The translations under genes and the position numbers were made by a program. Positions 1-14,221 of a stretch of DNA of 64,000 bases are shown here, one piece after another. Numbering within the stretch: position 1 is the stretch's first letter; the number at the start of each line of letters is the position of its first letter. Below the pieces are notes generated by a model. That model saw only the letters and a program-made list of their open reading frames with translations. It was not told the origin of the DNA and did not search any database. Origin of the DNA: an uncultured Bacilli bacterium (GTDB lineage: Bacteria; Bacillota_I; Bacilli_A; Izemoplasmatales; UBA1188); NCBI GenBank assembly GCA_905235635.1, contig CAJOMC010000002.1, positions 76,067 through 140,066 of the forward strand, in the 5' to 3' direction.

Positions 1-1608
1 AAATGGATAAAGGACAGGAACATTAAATGTATCATAATATCTATATCCAACGTATATACCTTCTTTATAGTTGTTGTTGGATGGTTTAAGGAAGTTATCT
101 TTTGTATTCACATCTTCATATGACATTGAATATGTTTCAGTTAGTTTACCAGATGGAGATACTTTACCAGTTAAAAGATCTAGGATTGCATCACTTGATG
201 CTTGGCCTGATAGGTTAGTGAGGAAGATCGCATCTGCGTCTAATATAGGTTTAAGTTCTAAGGCAGAGCCTGCCTCTATTACTACCACAATCTTTTTACC
301 TAGTGCTTTTAAATTATTGAATAGGTTAATTTGATTTTCTGGTAGTTTCATATCAACTCTATCATAACCCTCTGACTCCTTCTTCTCATCTAATCCTAAA
401 AAGAGAAGAATAGTATCTGATTTTTCGGCTAACTTAGTCGCAGCTTTTAAGTATTTATTTGAGTTATGTTTATATCTTGAATATCCTTCGTTATATCCCA
501 CATAATCAAGGTTATATCTACCAATAAGTTCTAAGATATTTGAAGTCATTATAGGATTAACTAAAGATGAACCAGCTCCTTGGAATCTAGGTTTCATCGC
601 AAATGAACCTATAACGCATACTCTTTCATTATCTTTTAATGGTAGTGCTTTGTTTTCGTTTTTAAGAAGAACCATTGTCTCAAGCGCAGCTTTATAGACA
701 ATATCATTTTGATCAATATAATTTAGTTCTTCCTTTGGTTTCACCATCTTATCAAGTCTTTCTCTTAAAGAAAGGATACGTTCAATGCATTCATCTACAT
801 ATTTAGAATCAAGACTACCATTATTTAGTGCTTCTTCGACTTCTTCTATACCGTACTTACAATTAGGCATTTCAAGGTCAGATGAAGCGAAAACTCCTTT
901 TAATCTATCGTTTGAACCGCCCCAGTCAGACATAACGAGTCCAGTGTAACCAAAATCTTTACGTAGTACTTCTTTTAATAAATATTCATTCTCATTAGAG
1001 TGAGTACCATTAATCATATTATAAGAAGACATAATAGATACAGGATTAGCGTTTCTAATTACCATCTCAAAGGCAGTTAAATAGATTTCCCTCATAGTCC
1101 TTTTTGAGGCGTTACTTGATGAAGTTAAGCGATTATATTCTTGGTTATTTAACGCAAAGTGTTTGATACATGAACCAATACCATTTTCTTGGATACCAGA
1201 GACTAGTTTAGATGCGAGTGTACCAGTAAGGTATGGGTCTTCGCTATAATACTCAAAATTACGTCCACAAAGTGGATTTCTTTTGATATTTAATCCTGGG
1301 CCTAAGATAATATCTACATCTAATTCTCTTGCCTCCTTCGCAAGGGCGTCTCCAACTTTTTCGCATAATTCCTTATTCCATGACATAGATAAGGCAGAAG
1401 ACGTTGGAAAACAGGTCGCGGGTATAGATTTACCTATACCTAGGTTATCTGAATCAGATATTTTTCTAAGGCCCGTTGGGCCATCTGAGACTACGATAGA
1501 TCTAATACCTAATCTATCAATAGAAAGAGTAGTCCAAAAATCCTTACCAGTAAGTAAAGAGGCCTTTTCATGATTTGTGAGTTCATTAATAATTGATTTA
1601 TACTTCAT
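1..1608 (-). CDS. Glycoside hydrolase family 3 beta-glucosidase (5' part; 3' end outside window)
   Basis: Exo-acting beta-glycosidase of the GH3 family, expected to release sugars from beta-linked oligosaccharides or glycosides in the cytoplasm; the exact substrate cannot be read from sequence. The frame is open from an ATG at 1608 to the window edge (536 codons). The N-terminus has the family pattern KASLLTGKDFW, VSDGPTGLR, the GPGLNIKRNPLCGRNFEY block, IKHFALNNQE, and VMSDWGG with the SDW aspartate that is the GH3 nucleophile. The C-terminal domain lies partly off the window. There is no signal peptide, and no strong ribosome binding site is visible before the start. Codon use matches the low-GC housekeeping genes further right, so this gene is native while the segment to its right is not. 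Confidence 0.9.
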   Translation of the reverse strand, partial: MKYKSIINELTNHEKASLLTGKDFWTTLSIDRLGIRSIVVSDGPTGLRKISDSDNLGIGKSIPATCFPTSSALSMSWNKELCEKVGDALAKEARELDVDIILGPGLNIKRNPLCGRNFEYYSEDPYLTGTLASKLVSGIQENGIGSCIKHFALNNQEYNRLTSSSNASKRTMREIYLTAFEMVIRNANPVSIMSSYNMINGTHSNENEYLLKEVLRKDFGYTGLVMSDWGGSNDRLKGVFASSDLEMPNCKYGIEEVEEALNNGSLDSKYVDECIERILSLRERLDKMVKPKEELNYIDQNDIVYKAALETMVLLKNENKALPLKDNERVCVIGSFAMKPRFQGAGSSLVNPIMTSNILELIGRYNLDYVGYNEGYSRYKHNSNKYLKAATKLAEKSDTILLFLGLDEKKESEGYDRVDMKLPENQINLFNNLKALGKKIVVVIEAGSALELKPILDADAIFLTNLSGQASSDAILDLLTGKVSPSGKLTETYSMSYEDVNTKDNFLKPSNNNYKEGIYVGYRYYDTFNVPVLYPF

Positions 1609-2019
1609 ACTATAATTTTAATATTATTGGGTAATAAACACAAATAAAAAAACTCCCAAAACCGCATTTCCATTAGGGATTTTACGATAAGGCTGACCTA
1701 TGAGAATCGTGCGTGGCGTGATGCCACGCCTGATCTCTTGTTTGCTCGTTTTAGCAAACACCTTAACATTTTTTCAACTTTTTTATTATCTATTTGCTTG
1801 GCTATCCGCTCTTCTAAGGAAGCAGGATAAGGATATAGCTAAATCCGCTATTTTGCATGGCGTCATCGTCGGCTCGACGAACAATCGGGAAACCCGATTT
1901 TAGTTATTCGTTTTATTAAAAACCTTTTTTTATTGTCTTTATGTCGAGCTACGGGAAATAACGGCGCTGTCGTAGAGGATATTGCAAACTGTCAAAAACG
2001 AATTGTTTTATTTGTTTAT
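1609..2019. other. Non-coding stretch at the edge of the high-GC segment, with two strong hairpins
   Basis: No convincing gene. A 7-bp perfect hairpin (GCGTGGC gtgat GCCACGC, 1711-1729) and a 7-bp hairpin with a 3-nt loop (AATCGGG aaa CCCGATT, 1883-1899) are present; the second is terminator-like for plus-strand reading, but its T-run is short. From about 1,680 onward base composition is richer in GC than the GH3 gene, so the compositional boundary lies close to 1,640-1,680. The short open frames here have no recognisable product. Confidence 0.5.
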
Positions 2020-2062
2020 ATACAAATAAACAAAAAGGACTTGGAAATTAATCCAAATCCTT
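2020..2062 (-). terminator. Rho-independent terminator of the lipoprotein gene
   Basis: Ten-bp arms with one wobble (aaggacttgg / ccaaatcctt, 2035-2062), read on the minus strand into a T-rich tail (TTTTTGTTTATTTG). It sits about 85 nt downstream of the stop of the minus-strand lipoprotein gene. Confidence 0.75.
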
Positions 2063-2146
2063 GTTTGTTGACCTCTCGTAATCGAATTTTTAGTTTTTCA
2101 TAAAACTCCAATAGAACATTTTTTTGCAAATCGAATAAGAGAACGG

Positions 2147-4495
2147 TTAAATCTCGGGAAAATCCCAATCTTCTACCAAGGTAACGTAAAAGATATATTC
2201 TCTCGTTTCGGTATGACAAACAAATTGAGTTATCGTGCCTTTGTATAACGTGTATTCGTAGTATTCATTGCCATCGTCGTCGGTTTCAAAACGCAATTTA
2301 ACGGTGTCGCCGGTGCCGTAGTTTTTGTCGGAGAAATAGTATCTGTCGGTGGACGGATTATCGATGAAGTTGAACATATTTTTGTATCTCGTATATGCTT
2401 GCTTTTTGTTGTTATACATATCCGTATTGTATTCGGATTTGACATATACGCCGCTGTTATTCTTGTAAATACAAACATGTTTGTCATCTTCATTGCTGAA
2501 GAAGCGTTTTTCGCCCAAGTGTGTTTCAACGATAAGATACTCGTAGTTTTTGGTTTTGTCGACCGTGATGGTATAGCCATCGTAACTTTCGTCTTCGACT
2601 AAATACTCCGCTAATTTGAGATCTTTTTGAATCTTGTTTTTAAGGTCGTAGCCAGAATAGCATTGGACTTCTCTAGCGCTTTCGACTGTGGGAAGATCGA
2701 AAGAGAAGGATTCTACAGTCGCGTGCAGGTTGAAGTAACCTCGTGTTTTGTCTGCGGGAACGTAGCCGTCAACTTCGACCAAGGCGGGATTTTGATAGGT
2801 GCCACCGAACAAGTAGGTATAGGATTCGTTGCTCGAATTTTTGAATGTGAATTTGCCCGTGATGTAGTCATATTCGAGAGATGCCAAACTGGCGTTGTCC
2901 GTTCCGCCTCTGACTTCGTTCATGAACATAAGCACAGGAGTGCCGTATTCGTCTTTGACATCGCCGAGGTAATCCGCGTCGACGGCGTGCAACCAGCAGC
3001 CGTAATCGGAATAGGTCTCGGTGCCTTCGTAAACGTAATAATCACTGACGTAGGAGGCAGTGATAGCCAAAAGGTCGAAATCACCCGTTCTCTTTCCCAT
3101 CATTCTGAGTATTTCTTTGCCGTTTTCGTAGTCACGCCAATATACGACGCGGCATCCGTTCGCGCTTTTATAAGCGTATCCGCTGATGGACAAAGTGTAC
3201 TTGGAAGGAATTTGTGCAACCGCTCTGCCTACTTCGTTAATTGCGGTGTTGAACTCGATAGAAGATGGAAGGTCTATACTTTCGACTTCGCCCACAGCTA
3301 TTTCGTAAGTTCTCTTGTTTCCGTCTCTATAGGAAACCACCATCTTGGAAATGATGTTGCCATCGACCCCCGCTTCGTACGTCGCTGCGTATTGGTCCAT
3401 TACGGTAAACGTGCCGTCATCGGTTTCCTCCCATTTTTTTTCTGCAAGGTTGGTAAGTATAGCCGCGTAAGATTGAGGAACGATGATCTCGCCCGATTTG
3501 CGGATATAGGTGTTGAGGAAAGGATAAGAAGTGTAATTCGTATCACCGAAAAATTCCGTGTAAGTAGTATAGTCTTGTCCGTTTCTCGTTTCGACAAGTT
3601 TGAGCAAGCCACCGTTACGATAGTACGTATCTTGATAGACCTTTGTTTGAGCAATGGTCACCTCGGATTCGGTCAAAATAAAGTTGACCTGACGTTCATT
3701 TTTGGTCGTAATGAGATCTTTGGTATTTGCAATCGCTTCGCCGATGGTCGCTTGTTTGACCTCGGGCAAAACACCGATGGAAGCTTTGCCGTAACTTATC
3801 TCCATATCGACGTTATTTCCCTCATAGTTGAAGAATATTTTAGTTATTCCCGAGTGTTGCAAAGAATAAATGATACGGAAAGTGAAGGGCAATTCTCTGT
3901 CGGTACGGGAGGTAATATTCACATCGACCTTTTCGCTGTCCTTTGTTATGGAACAATTTTCTCCCATCATGACTTCGGTGAAAAGATTGTAAAGTGATTT
4001 ACCAACATTCTCTTCGATCATAGTGAAAACAATCGCGGCGGGATTGGGACCCGTGTCTGTGCGTTGAGCGTAACGGTTCGTGCCGTCGGTATTCGTTCCC
4101 GTGGCATAAAAGACGACTCTTTGACCTCCGGTCTCGCTCGTATATGCAAAGTAAGCGTCGACAAAATCATCGTTCTCTTTCAAGAAAGAATGATAAGTCA
4201 ATCCGTCGCATACAACGTCGAAACTTCCCTTGTTAACGGCTCCGTTCATGCTGACGGTCAAGGAGTAATTGTTATCTTGGTGAAGGTCGATCTTGCTTTA
4301 AATGGAGTTCAACACGAGGTCCTTGACTTCACCTATAGTAGGGACGTCGTTTTTGTCGGAAGAACCGCCACCGTTTCCGTTGTCGGTCTGTAAGTTGTTA
4401 CCACCGCCACCTAAATGGGCGCAAGCCATAAGGGAAAGGCTCGATGCAACGATGAGGCAAAAGGATAAAATAATCAAAAGTACATTCTTTCTCAT
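2147..4495 (-). pseudogene. Large secreted lipoprotein interrupted by one in-frame TAA
   Basis: One reading frame of 783 codons begins at an ATG at 4495, behind AAGGAGAACAGAAAAAA. It encodes a lipoprotein signal peptide (MRKN, hydrophobic core, lipobox LMAC), a Gly/Asn/Ser linker, and then TAA at 4298-4300 (codon 66). The same frame continues without a break to 2147, with coherent protein sequence right after the stop (SKIDLHQDNNYSLTVSMNG). A single AAA-to-TAA change would explain it. The 704-residue remainder is rich in beta-strand-like, aromatic and acidic segments and matches no family I recognise; substrate binding at the cell surface is only a guess. GC is visibly higher than in the neighbours and codon choice differs (many GTC, GAC, TCG, CCG). 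It may be a recent transfer, an assembly join, or a sequencing error in a foreign gene. Confidence 0.7.
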
Positions 4496-4802
4496 TTTTT
4501 TCTGTTCTCCTTATTTTGACTTTATATTAAAACAGCGCTACCTTTCAGACGGCATAAGGATGCATATCTTGCGAGTAATGCTGTGTTTTTCCGTGTTGAG
4601 TTGTAGAGTTACCAAAATCAGGCAGATTTATGCCGTCTATCTGTCTGTCTGTCAAGATTGTCGCAAACTTCATTAGACTTGTAAGCTCCTCAAGGTAATT
4701 ATTTAATAATTTATGTTATAATATAAATCCATTAATTTTGCAACCTTTTCAGGAACTATTTTTTCATTTCCATTCAAATAACAACCTTTAACGAAAACAC
4801 AC
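4496..4802. other. Upstream region of the lipoprotein gene; no gene seen
   Basis: It holds the lipoprotein ribosome binding site (next to 4496) and a short TCTG microsatellite (tctgtctgtctgtc, near 4,640-4,655). Composition falls back to AT-rich from about 4,690, which I take as the right edge of the foreign segment. No protein or RNA gene is supported. Confidence 0.5.
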
Positions 4803-4831
4803 AAATAAAAAAACACCCTTTAGAAGAGTGT
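4803..4831 (-). terminator. Terminator of the rRNA operon
   Basis: Stem ACACCCTT / AAGAGTGT (4813-4820 with 4824-4831, one mismatch), followed on the minus strand by TTTTTTTATTT. It lies just past tRNA-Asn, the last gene of the rrn operon. Confidence 0.8.
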
Positions 4832-4850
4832 TTTTATTATAAGGGGGATG

Positions 4851-4924
4851 CGCCCAAAGTAGGACTCGAACCTACGACCCCCTGATTAACAGTCAGGTGC
4901 TCTAACCAACTGAGCTATTTAGCA
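4851..4924 (-). tRNA. tRNA-Asn (anticodon GTT), acceptor end mismatched
   Basis: On the minus strand the D arm (TAGCTCAGTTGGTTAGAGCA), the anticodon arm CTGACTGTTAATCAG with anticodon GTT, and the T arm GTAGGTTCGAGTCCTAC are canonical. It is the last gene of the rrn operon, after 5S. The acceptor stem is odd: the 5' strand TGCTAAA faces 3' TTTGGGC, so positions 1-72 and 2-71 do not pair and 4-69 is a wobble. No CCA is encoded. Either the tRNA is degenerate or one side was altered where the foreign segment joins. Confidence 0.85.
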
Positions 4925-4939
4925 TTTAATAAAGAAAGA

Positions 4940-5051
<112 letters not shown>

Positions 5052-5082
5052 AAATCTTTCAAAACTGGATACATACAAACAA

Positions 5083-7908
<2,826 letters not shown>

Positions 7909-8036
7909 TGTTTTTTAAATGTATATATCCACTTTTCAAAGATCTTTCCGATCAGTCTTTGAAAACTAAACACGAAGTAATATTGAATCAAACGTTGAAC
8001 ACTGTATTTATAAACAAATATAGGTCGTTTCTCCCT
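7909..8036 (-). other. 16S-23S spacer without tRNA; carries processing-stem arms
   Basis: A 128-nt spacer with no tRNA. GTCTTTGAAAACTAAACACG at about 7957-7976 (as written on the plus strand) is the inverted counterpart of TGTTTAGTTTTCAAAGAC in the 16S leader (about 9,647-9,664). The two arms would pair around 16S and present an RNase III processing stem. The part next to 23S pairs with the 23S-5S spacer in the same way. Confidence 0.75.
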
Positions 8037-9566
<1,530 letters not shown>

Positions 9567-9729
9567 TTTATAGAAATGTAATCTATTTTCTTTACTGAGG
9601 TTTCAATTGACTTGAAACATTAAAAATTGTTTGATTCACGCTTCATGTTTAGTTTTCAAAGACCAATCTTACACGCATTTCTTCTAACGCGTGCTTATTT
9701 AGTTTATCATTATATTTTTTTTATGTCAA
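9567..9729 (-). promoter_or_regulatory. rRNA operon promoter and leader
   Basis: On the minus strand TTGACA (9724-9729), a 17-bp spacer and TAAACT (9701-9706) form a good sigma-A promoter. The leader of about 130 nt carries the GTCTTTGAAAACTAAACA arm that pairs with the 16S-23S spacer, plus a small hairpin (GCACGC / GCGTGT). The DNA between this promoter and the rseP terminator at 9,861 is very AT-rich and holds no gene. Confidence 0.75.
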
Positions 9730-9860
9730 CATATTTTTTTTGATTTTTTTAAATATTTTTTTATTCCTTTTTAAACTATGTTTAAGTCTAAAAAAATTTC
9801 TCTAGATTTGGGTAAATTTTCAGTTCATTCGTTTTAATATATTGAAATAAATATAATGAA

Positions 9861-9889
9861 ATACAAAATAAAAAGGACTAAATTGTCCT
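9861..9889 (-). terminator. Terminator after rseP
   Basis: Hairpin AGGAC aaattt-type loop GTCCT (9874-9889), followed on the minus strand by TTTTTATTTTG. It ends the rpsB-to-rseP gene series. Confidence 0.8.
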
Positions 9890-9914
9890 AATTATTTTTA
9901 ATTATTTTTTTAAT

Positions 9915-11558
9915 TTATTTTAATTGAATTACAAGTCTAATTAAATCTTGAACTAAAACGTAACCAATTAATATTAATAATAGGACAAATACAACGTTAA
10001 TAATTATTGATTCTACCTTAGGATTTATCTTCTTTCCGGTGATACCTTCTATAAAGAGGAAGAGTATTCTTCCACCATCAAGCGCAGGTATTGGAAGAAG
10101 GTTCACTATACCTAAGCTTATAGATAAGAATCCTATAAAATATAAGAGATTTATAAATCCCGCAGCTGAGGTAGATGCAACCTGATTTAAGATAGTAATA
10201 AATCCACCTAAACTATTTAAACCTACTTCTTTTGATGAGAATAGTAAGAATAAAGTTGAAAATACTGTCGCAATGGCTCTATAGAAGTATCTTAAGCCAT
10301 TAAGGAGGCCTTCACCTAGACTAAATTTAGTAGGCGCAGATATACCTATAAATTTAGTTACTATAGTATACCCCTGACTAAGTAATAGTTTTTCAGAGTA
10401 TATTTGGAATACTCCAGTAGTATGAGTTCCACCATCTCTTAAATATTCAAGCGCAACATTACCACCAGATAAGACAGATTCTGAAGTCGCAAATGAGCAT
10501 AGATCTGCCCAAGTTTCAATTATTTTAGTTTCTTGAATGGTTAATTCTGAATCACCATAGTAATATGCTTTAGTGATGATATCTCCATTTCTTAAACCAT
10601 TATTTGCTTGGTATGCGATTGTTTTATTAGTTCCCCCAAGCGCAGCCTTAGTTTCGACTATTACTTTCACAAGTTCTGCATTTTCACTTGTTATGTCATC
10701 GTCATATGACGATATACCTAAATTATTAAATGCATAACTTGCGAACGCTATTGTATTATATGTAACCCCATCTCTTAGATATGTGATAGGAAGCTCTCTT
10801 TTTTGTGATGAATATATGGCATACGCAAAGCTTCCTTCTTGGGTTTGGCCCCCGGAAAAACCATATTCACTATCTATATCGTATCCATCGATAACTAAAA
10901 TAGTATCGCCTTTTCTAAGTCCTGCCTTATAAGCAGAATCTGATGCATCACCTAAAGTACTAGTATTACCTATGCTTGTCCCCACAATTAATCCTAGAAT
11001 AATCATTGTGACAAATGCGAGTATAAGATTATTTAGTGGGCCACCTAAACAAATCAAGAATCTTTGCCATACTTTTTTCGCGAAGAATGTTTTCTCATAT
11101 GGAGATATTTGAACTTCATTCTTTTTTGAATAGTACACTAAGGCATCACGTTCCACTTCATATTCATTAATATAAAGAGGCGCCATATCTTTACCTAATA
11201 AATCAAATTTTTCTACTGTGATTAAAGGTGCATCTTTATATTCTTCATCGGTTGTTTTTAAGATGATTTTAGATATCCTATTTTGGTCGTTTAATACTAT
11301 TCTTATTTTATCCCCTTCATTTAATAAAGAAACAGCTTCATCTTCTCCTGCCATAGCGCAGAAACCGCCAATAGGGAAGGCTCTTATTGACCAATAAGTT
11401 TCACCTTTCTTTTTAGATAAAAGTTTTGGACCCATACCGAATGCGAATTCATTAACTTGAACTCCTGCTTTCTTTGCGAAAAAATAATGTCCAAATTCAT
11501 GGAAACAAACCAGTACGCCTAAAACTAATATAAATATAAGTATATATAATACAATCAT
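9915..11558 (-). CDS. rseP: Site-2 intramembrane zinc metalloprotease (RseP/RasP)
   Basis: Membrane-embedded protease of the S2P family that cleaves anti-sigma factors and remnant signal peptides within the membrane. The first membrane segment holds the zinc site HEFGH (residues 20-24). A later segment has NLLPIPALDGGR, with the third zinc ligand, near residue 480. Between them are a PDZ-like domain (AGLRKGDTILVIDG) and a second PDZ-like stretch (GLRNGDIITKAYY). At 547 residues it is longer than RasP-type proteins of about 420, which I attribute to the second PDZ-like insertion. It overlaps the end of dxr by 4 nt, so the two are translationally coupled. It is the last gene of the cluster, followed by a terminator. 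Confidence 0.93.
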   Translation of the reverse strand: MIVLYILIFILVLGVLVCFHEFGHYFFAKKAGVQVNEFAFGMGPKLLSKKKGETYWSIRAFPIGGFCAMAGEDEAVSLLNEGDKIRIVLNDQNRISKIILKTTDEEYKDAPLITVEKFDLLGKDMAPLYINEYEVERDALVYYSKKNEVQISPYEKTFFAKKVWQRFLICLGGPLNNLILAFVTMIILGLIVGTSIGNTSTLGDASDSAYKAGLRKGDTILVIDGYDIDSEYGFSGGQTQEGSFAYAIYSSQKRELPITYLRDGVTYNTIAFASYAFNNLGISSYDDDITSENAELVKVIVETKAALGGTNKTIAYQANNGLRNGDIITKAYYYGDSELTIQETKIIETWADLCSFATSESVLSGGNVALEYLRDGGTHTTGVFQIYSEKLLLSQGYTIVTKFIGISAPTKFSLGEGLLNGLRYFYRAIATVFSTLFLLFSSKEVGLNSLGGFITILNQVASTSAAGFINLLYFIGFLSISLGIVNLLPIPALDGGRILFLFIEGITGKKINPKVESIIINVVFVLLLILIGYVLVQDLIRLVIQLK

Positions 11559-12682
11559 CTTTCGCCTCTACCATAGGTTTTAATAACCCAGTCTTTAACT
11601 ATCTTATCATATTTTAAGATATTTTTGATACTAAGTGCTTCATCTACCTTAAAATAATCTAATGCTTTATTTACGATTTTATAGATATCAGTATATTTAA
11701 TTTCATCATTTAAGAATAAATATACTGCACTCTCGTTTGCTGCATTAAGAACTGTAGGGTATAGTCCTCCCATCTTAAGTGCTTTAATACCTAGGTTAAT
11801 AGATGGAAATTTATTTTCATCTATCTTTTCAAATATATAATTTCCCTCCATATGCCTCATAGGGTATCTTATTTCTGGATAATATAGGGCTCTTATAATA
11901 GGATCTCTCATAGATGGGATTGATGCCCTATATTTAATAGATCCATCTTTTAGTGTTACATATGAATGAACCATAGATTTTCTATTTACTACCGCATGGA
12001 TTTTATCTATTGGATAATCAAATAAATAATAAGCCTCAATTAACTCAAAAGTTTTGTTCATCATTGTTGAACTATCTATAGTTATTTTGGGTCCCATCTT
12101 CCAGTTTGGATGGGCTAGAGCCATCTCTTTACTAACATTTTCTAAATCTTCTATCTTGTAATCAAAAAATGGGCCACCAGATGCAGTAATAGTAATTTCA
12201 TCGACATTATCATTATATTCATCTAATAATTCCCAAAGGGATGAGTGTTCTGAATCGATTGGGTAAAGTGTTTCGTTATATCTTTTAAGATATTTTTTAA
12301 CTATTTCTCCCCCTATCACAAGGGTTTCTTTATTCGCAAGAAGAACTTTCTTATGATGCTTGATCGCATTTATAGTAGGATAAAATCCTGCTGATCCAAC
12401 TAAGCTATTTAATACTTCATAGTCTTCTTCTAAACTAGTAAGTTTTATAAGACCACTAGAGCCAAAAAAGAAAGTAATATTAGGATACATACTTTCAAGT
12501 TCTTTATTTCTTTTTTGGGTATATACATATTTTGGGTTAAACTCTTCTATCTGTTTTTTAAGTAGTGATACATTAGATTTACACGCAAGTCCTAAAACAT
12601 TAATATCTTTATATTCTTTAATTATTTCAAGAGTTTGTGTGCCGATAGATCCAGTTGACCCAAGTATTACAATGCTGCGCAT
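11555..12682 (-). CDS. dxr: 1-deoxy-D-xylulose-5-phosphate reductoisomerase
   Basis: Second enzyme of the MEP isoprenoid pathway: rearranges and reduces DXP to 2-C-methyl-D-erythritol 4-phosphate with NADPH in the cytosol. The N-terminus has the nucleotide-binding motif ILGSTGSIGTQTL. Further features are LANKETLV, the metal and substrate site DSEHSSLWE, TASGGPF, and HPNWKMGPKITIDSSTMMNK, all diagnostic. At 375 residues it has normal length. It overlaps cdsA by 16 nt and rseP by 4 nt. With uppS and cdsA it links isoprenoid supply to undecaprenyl and phospholipid synthesis. Confidence 0.96.
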   Translation of the reverse strand: MRSIVILGSTGSIGTQTLEIIKEYKDINVLGLACKSNVSLLKKQIEEFNPKYVYTQKRNKELESMYPNITFFFGSSGLIKLTSLEEDYEVLNSLVGSAGFYPTINAIKHHKKVLLANKETLVIGGEIVKKYLKRYNETLYPIDSEHSSLWELLDEYNDNVDEITITASGGPFFDYKIEDLENVSKEMALAHPNWKMGPKITIDSSTMMNKTFELIEAYYLFDYPIDKIHAVVNRKSMVHSYVTLKDGSIKYRASIPSMRDPIIRALYYPEIRYPMRHMEGNYIFEKIDENKFPSINLGIKALKMGGLYPTVLNAANESAVYLFLNDEIKYTDIYKIVNKALDYFKVDEALSIKNILKYDKIVKDWVIKTYGRGER

Positions 12683-13527
12683 ACTGAAATTATTGTCACA
12701 TAAATAGTTAAGAAGAATGATACAAATAGGTAGGAATCAAATCTATCTAAGATACCGCCGTGGCCAGGGAAAATTTGTGAATAATCTTTAGCGTTATATC
12801 TTCTTTTGATGCTTGAAGCAAAAAGGTCACCTGTTTCATCAAGAATTGATAAAGAAATGGATAATATAGCGCATAAAAGAATCTGATACCATAACTTAAA
12901 TTCAGTACCAAATAAATATTTATTTGTGCCTGTCAAGAAAACAAATAATGTAGGTATAATTAGTGCCGCAATAGTTCCTGCGAGAGAACCTTCAATTGTC
13001 TTATTTGGAGATATTTTTGGAGCAAGCTTGTGTTTGCCAAACTTAGAACCGATAAAATAAGCTGCAGTATCGGTTGATACGCAAACAAGAAATAAGTATA
13101 CAACAACTAGTAATCCCCCTCTATAAAGACCTGTCTCAAGGCTTCTTAGATATGAGAAAGATGCAAAACCTATTGAAGGATAGAAGATTGTGAGTAAAAG
13201 ATTAGAACACTTTAGGTCACGTTTAATTATTTTAATTACCGACATTATCGCAAGCCCTATAGCTAATAGGATTAATATCCATAAGTATAGTTTAAATATC
13301 AAGAATACTAAAAGTCCAGTATACATAAGACCATTAATACTGATTAATACAATATTTACAATACCCCATTTTTCTTCTTGTTTAAATAATCTTTCAAGTT
13401 CCCACGCTGCACCAATAGACAACATACCAAATACAATATATAAAGGTATAGAACCAAAGAACGCAATAGGTAATAGTACAGCTAGTAAAACTATCGCAGT
13501 GATAGTTCTTTTCTTTAAATCTTTCAT
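12667..13527 (-). CDS. cdsA: Phosphatidate cytidylyltransferase (CDP-diacylglycerol synthase)
   Basis: Makes CDP-diacylglycerol from phosphatidic acid and CTP in the membrane, the entry point to phosphatidylglycerol. It has about eight hydrophobic segments. The family signature lies at the C-terminus: KRRYNAKDYSQIFPGHGGIL followed by DRFDS. SPNKTIEGSLAG near residue 175 is also conserved. Length 286 is normal. The ATG at 13527 overlaps the uppS stop by 4 nt. Confidence 0.95.
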   Translation of the reverse strand: MKDLKKRTITAIVLLAVLLPIAFFGSIPLYIVFGMLSIGAAWELERLFKQEEKWGIVNIVLISINGLMYTGLLVFLIFKLYLWILILLAIGLAIMSVIKIIKRDLKCSNLLLTIFYPSIGFASFSYLRSLETGLYRGGLLVVVYLFLVCVSTDTAAYFIGSKFGKHKLAPKISPNKTIEGSLAGTIAALIIPTLFVFLTGTNKYLFGTEFKLWYQILLCAILSISLSILDETGDLFASSIKRRYNAKDYSQIFPGHGGILDRFDSYLFVSFFLTIYVTIISVCAAL

Positions 13528-14210
13528 TTTATCCCTCCGTATCGTCTTTCTCTTGTGTAATATTCTTCTATAATATTATCTAAATCTTTTTCAGTAAAAT
13601 CAGGCCAATATGTATCTATAAAGAATAGTTCTGCATAGGATGATTCAAGCAAAAGATAATTAGATAATCTTTTTTCTTTTCCTGTCCTTATTAGGATATC
13701 TACTTTAGGTAAATCTTTAGAAGATAGATAACTATATATAGTATTTTCATCTACTTCTTTAATACCTGCTTTAATGATTTCATTAATTGCGTTCTTAATA
13801 TCATCTAATGCCCCATAGTCAAAACAAATATTTAGAATTAATCCAGTACTATCTTTTGTTTCATTTATAAGATGATTTAAGGCATTAAGTGTATTAATTG
13901 GAATTCTATCTTTTCTCCCTGAAACTATTACTTTTATATTATTGGATTTATAATATTCAATGTCTTTTTCAAATGAAATTGGAATATTCATTAAAAAATC
14001 AACTTCCTCTTTAGGCCTTAACCAGTTTTCAGTAGAAAAACAGTATAGAGAAAGTGCTTTGAGATTAAGAGTAGATGCGTGTAACGCAATTTTCTTTATA
14101 TTATCAAAGCCAACCTTATGTCCGTATGTACGTGATTTTCCTTTTTCTTTTGCCCATCTTCCATTGCCATCAAGAATTAAGGCAATATGATTAATTCTTT
14201 CTTTTTCCAT
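13524..14210 (-). CDS. uppS: Isoprenyl transferase (undecaprenyl diphosphate synthase)
   Basis: cis-Prenyltransferase that condenses isopentenyl diphosphate on farnesyl diphosphate to make the C55 carrier lipid for cell-wall synthesis. Family motifs are ALILDGNGRWAKEKGK (catalytic Asp and P-loop), GHKVGFDNIKK, LYCFSTENWLRP, ILIRTGKEKRLSNYLL and the C-terminal Glu/Arg region. I place the start at ATG 14210 (MEKERIN). A GTG 24 nt upstream lies inside a strong hairpin and would add HPFNNLL. No clear ribosome binding site precedes either start, so translation may depend on coupling with frr or on unfolding of the hairpin. Confidence 0.94.
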   Translation of the reverse strand: MEKERINHIALILDGNGRWAKEKGKSRTYGHKVGFDNIKKIALHASTLNLKALSLYCFSTENWLRPKEEVDFLMNIPISFEKDIEYYKSNNIKVIVSGRKDRIPINTLNALNHLINETKDSTGLILNICFDYGALDDIKNAINEIIKAGIKEVDENTIYSYLSSKDLPKVDILIRTGKEKRLSNYLLLESSYAELFFIDTYWPDFTEKDLDNIIEEYYTRERRYGGIK

Positions 14211-14221
14211 AAGTAAATTAT

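Noticed and set aside
2627-3997. 456-codon plus-strand open frame
   Set aside because: It is antisense to the lipoprotein body, has no ribosome binding site, and has the composition of a reverse-complement shadow of a higher-GC gene.
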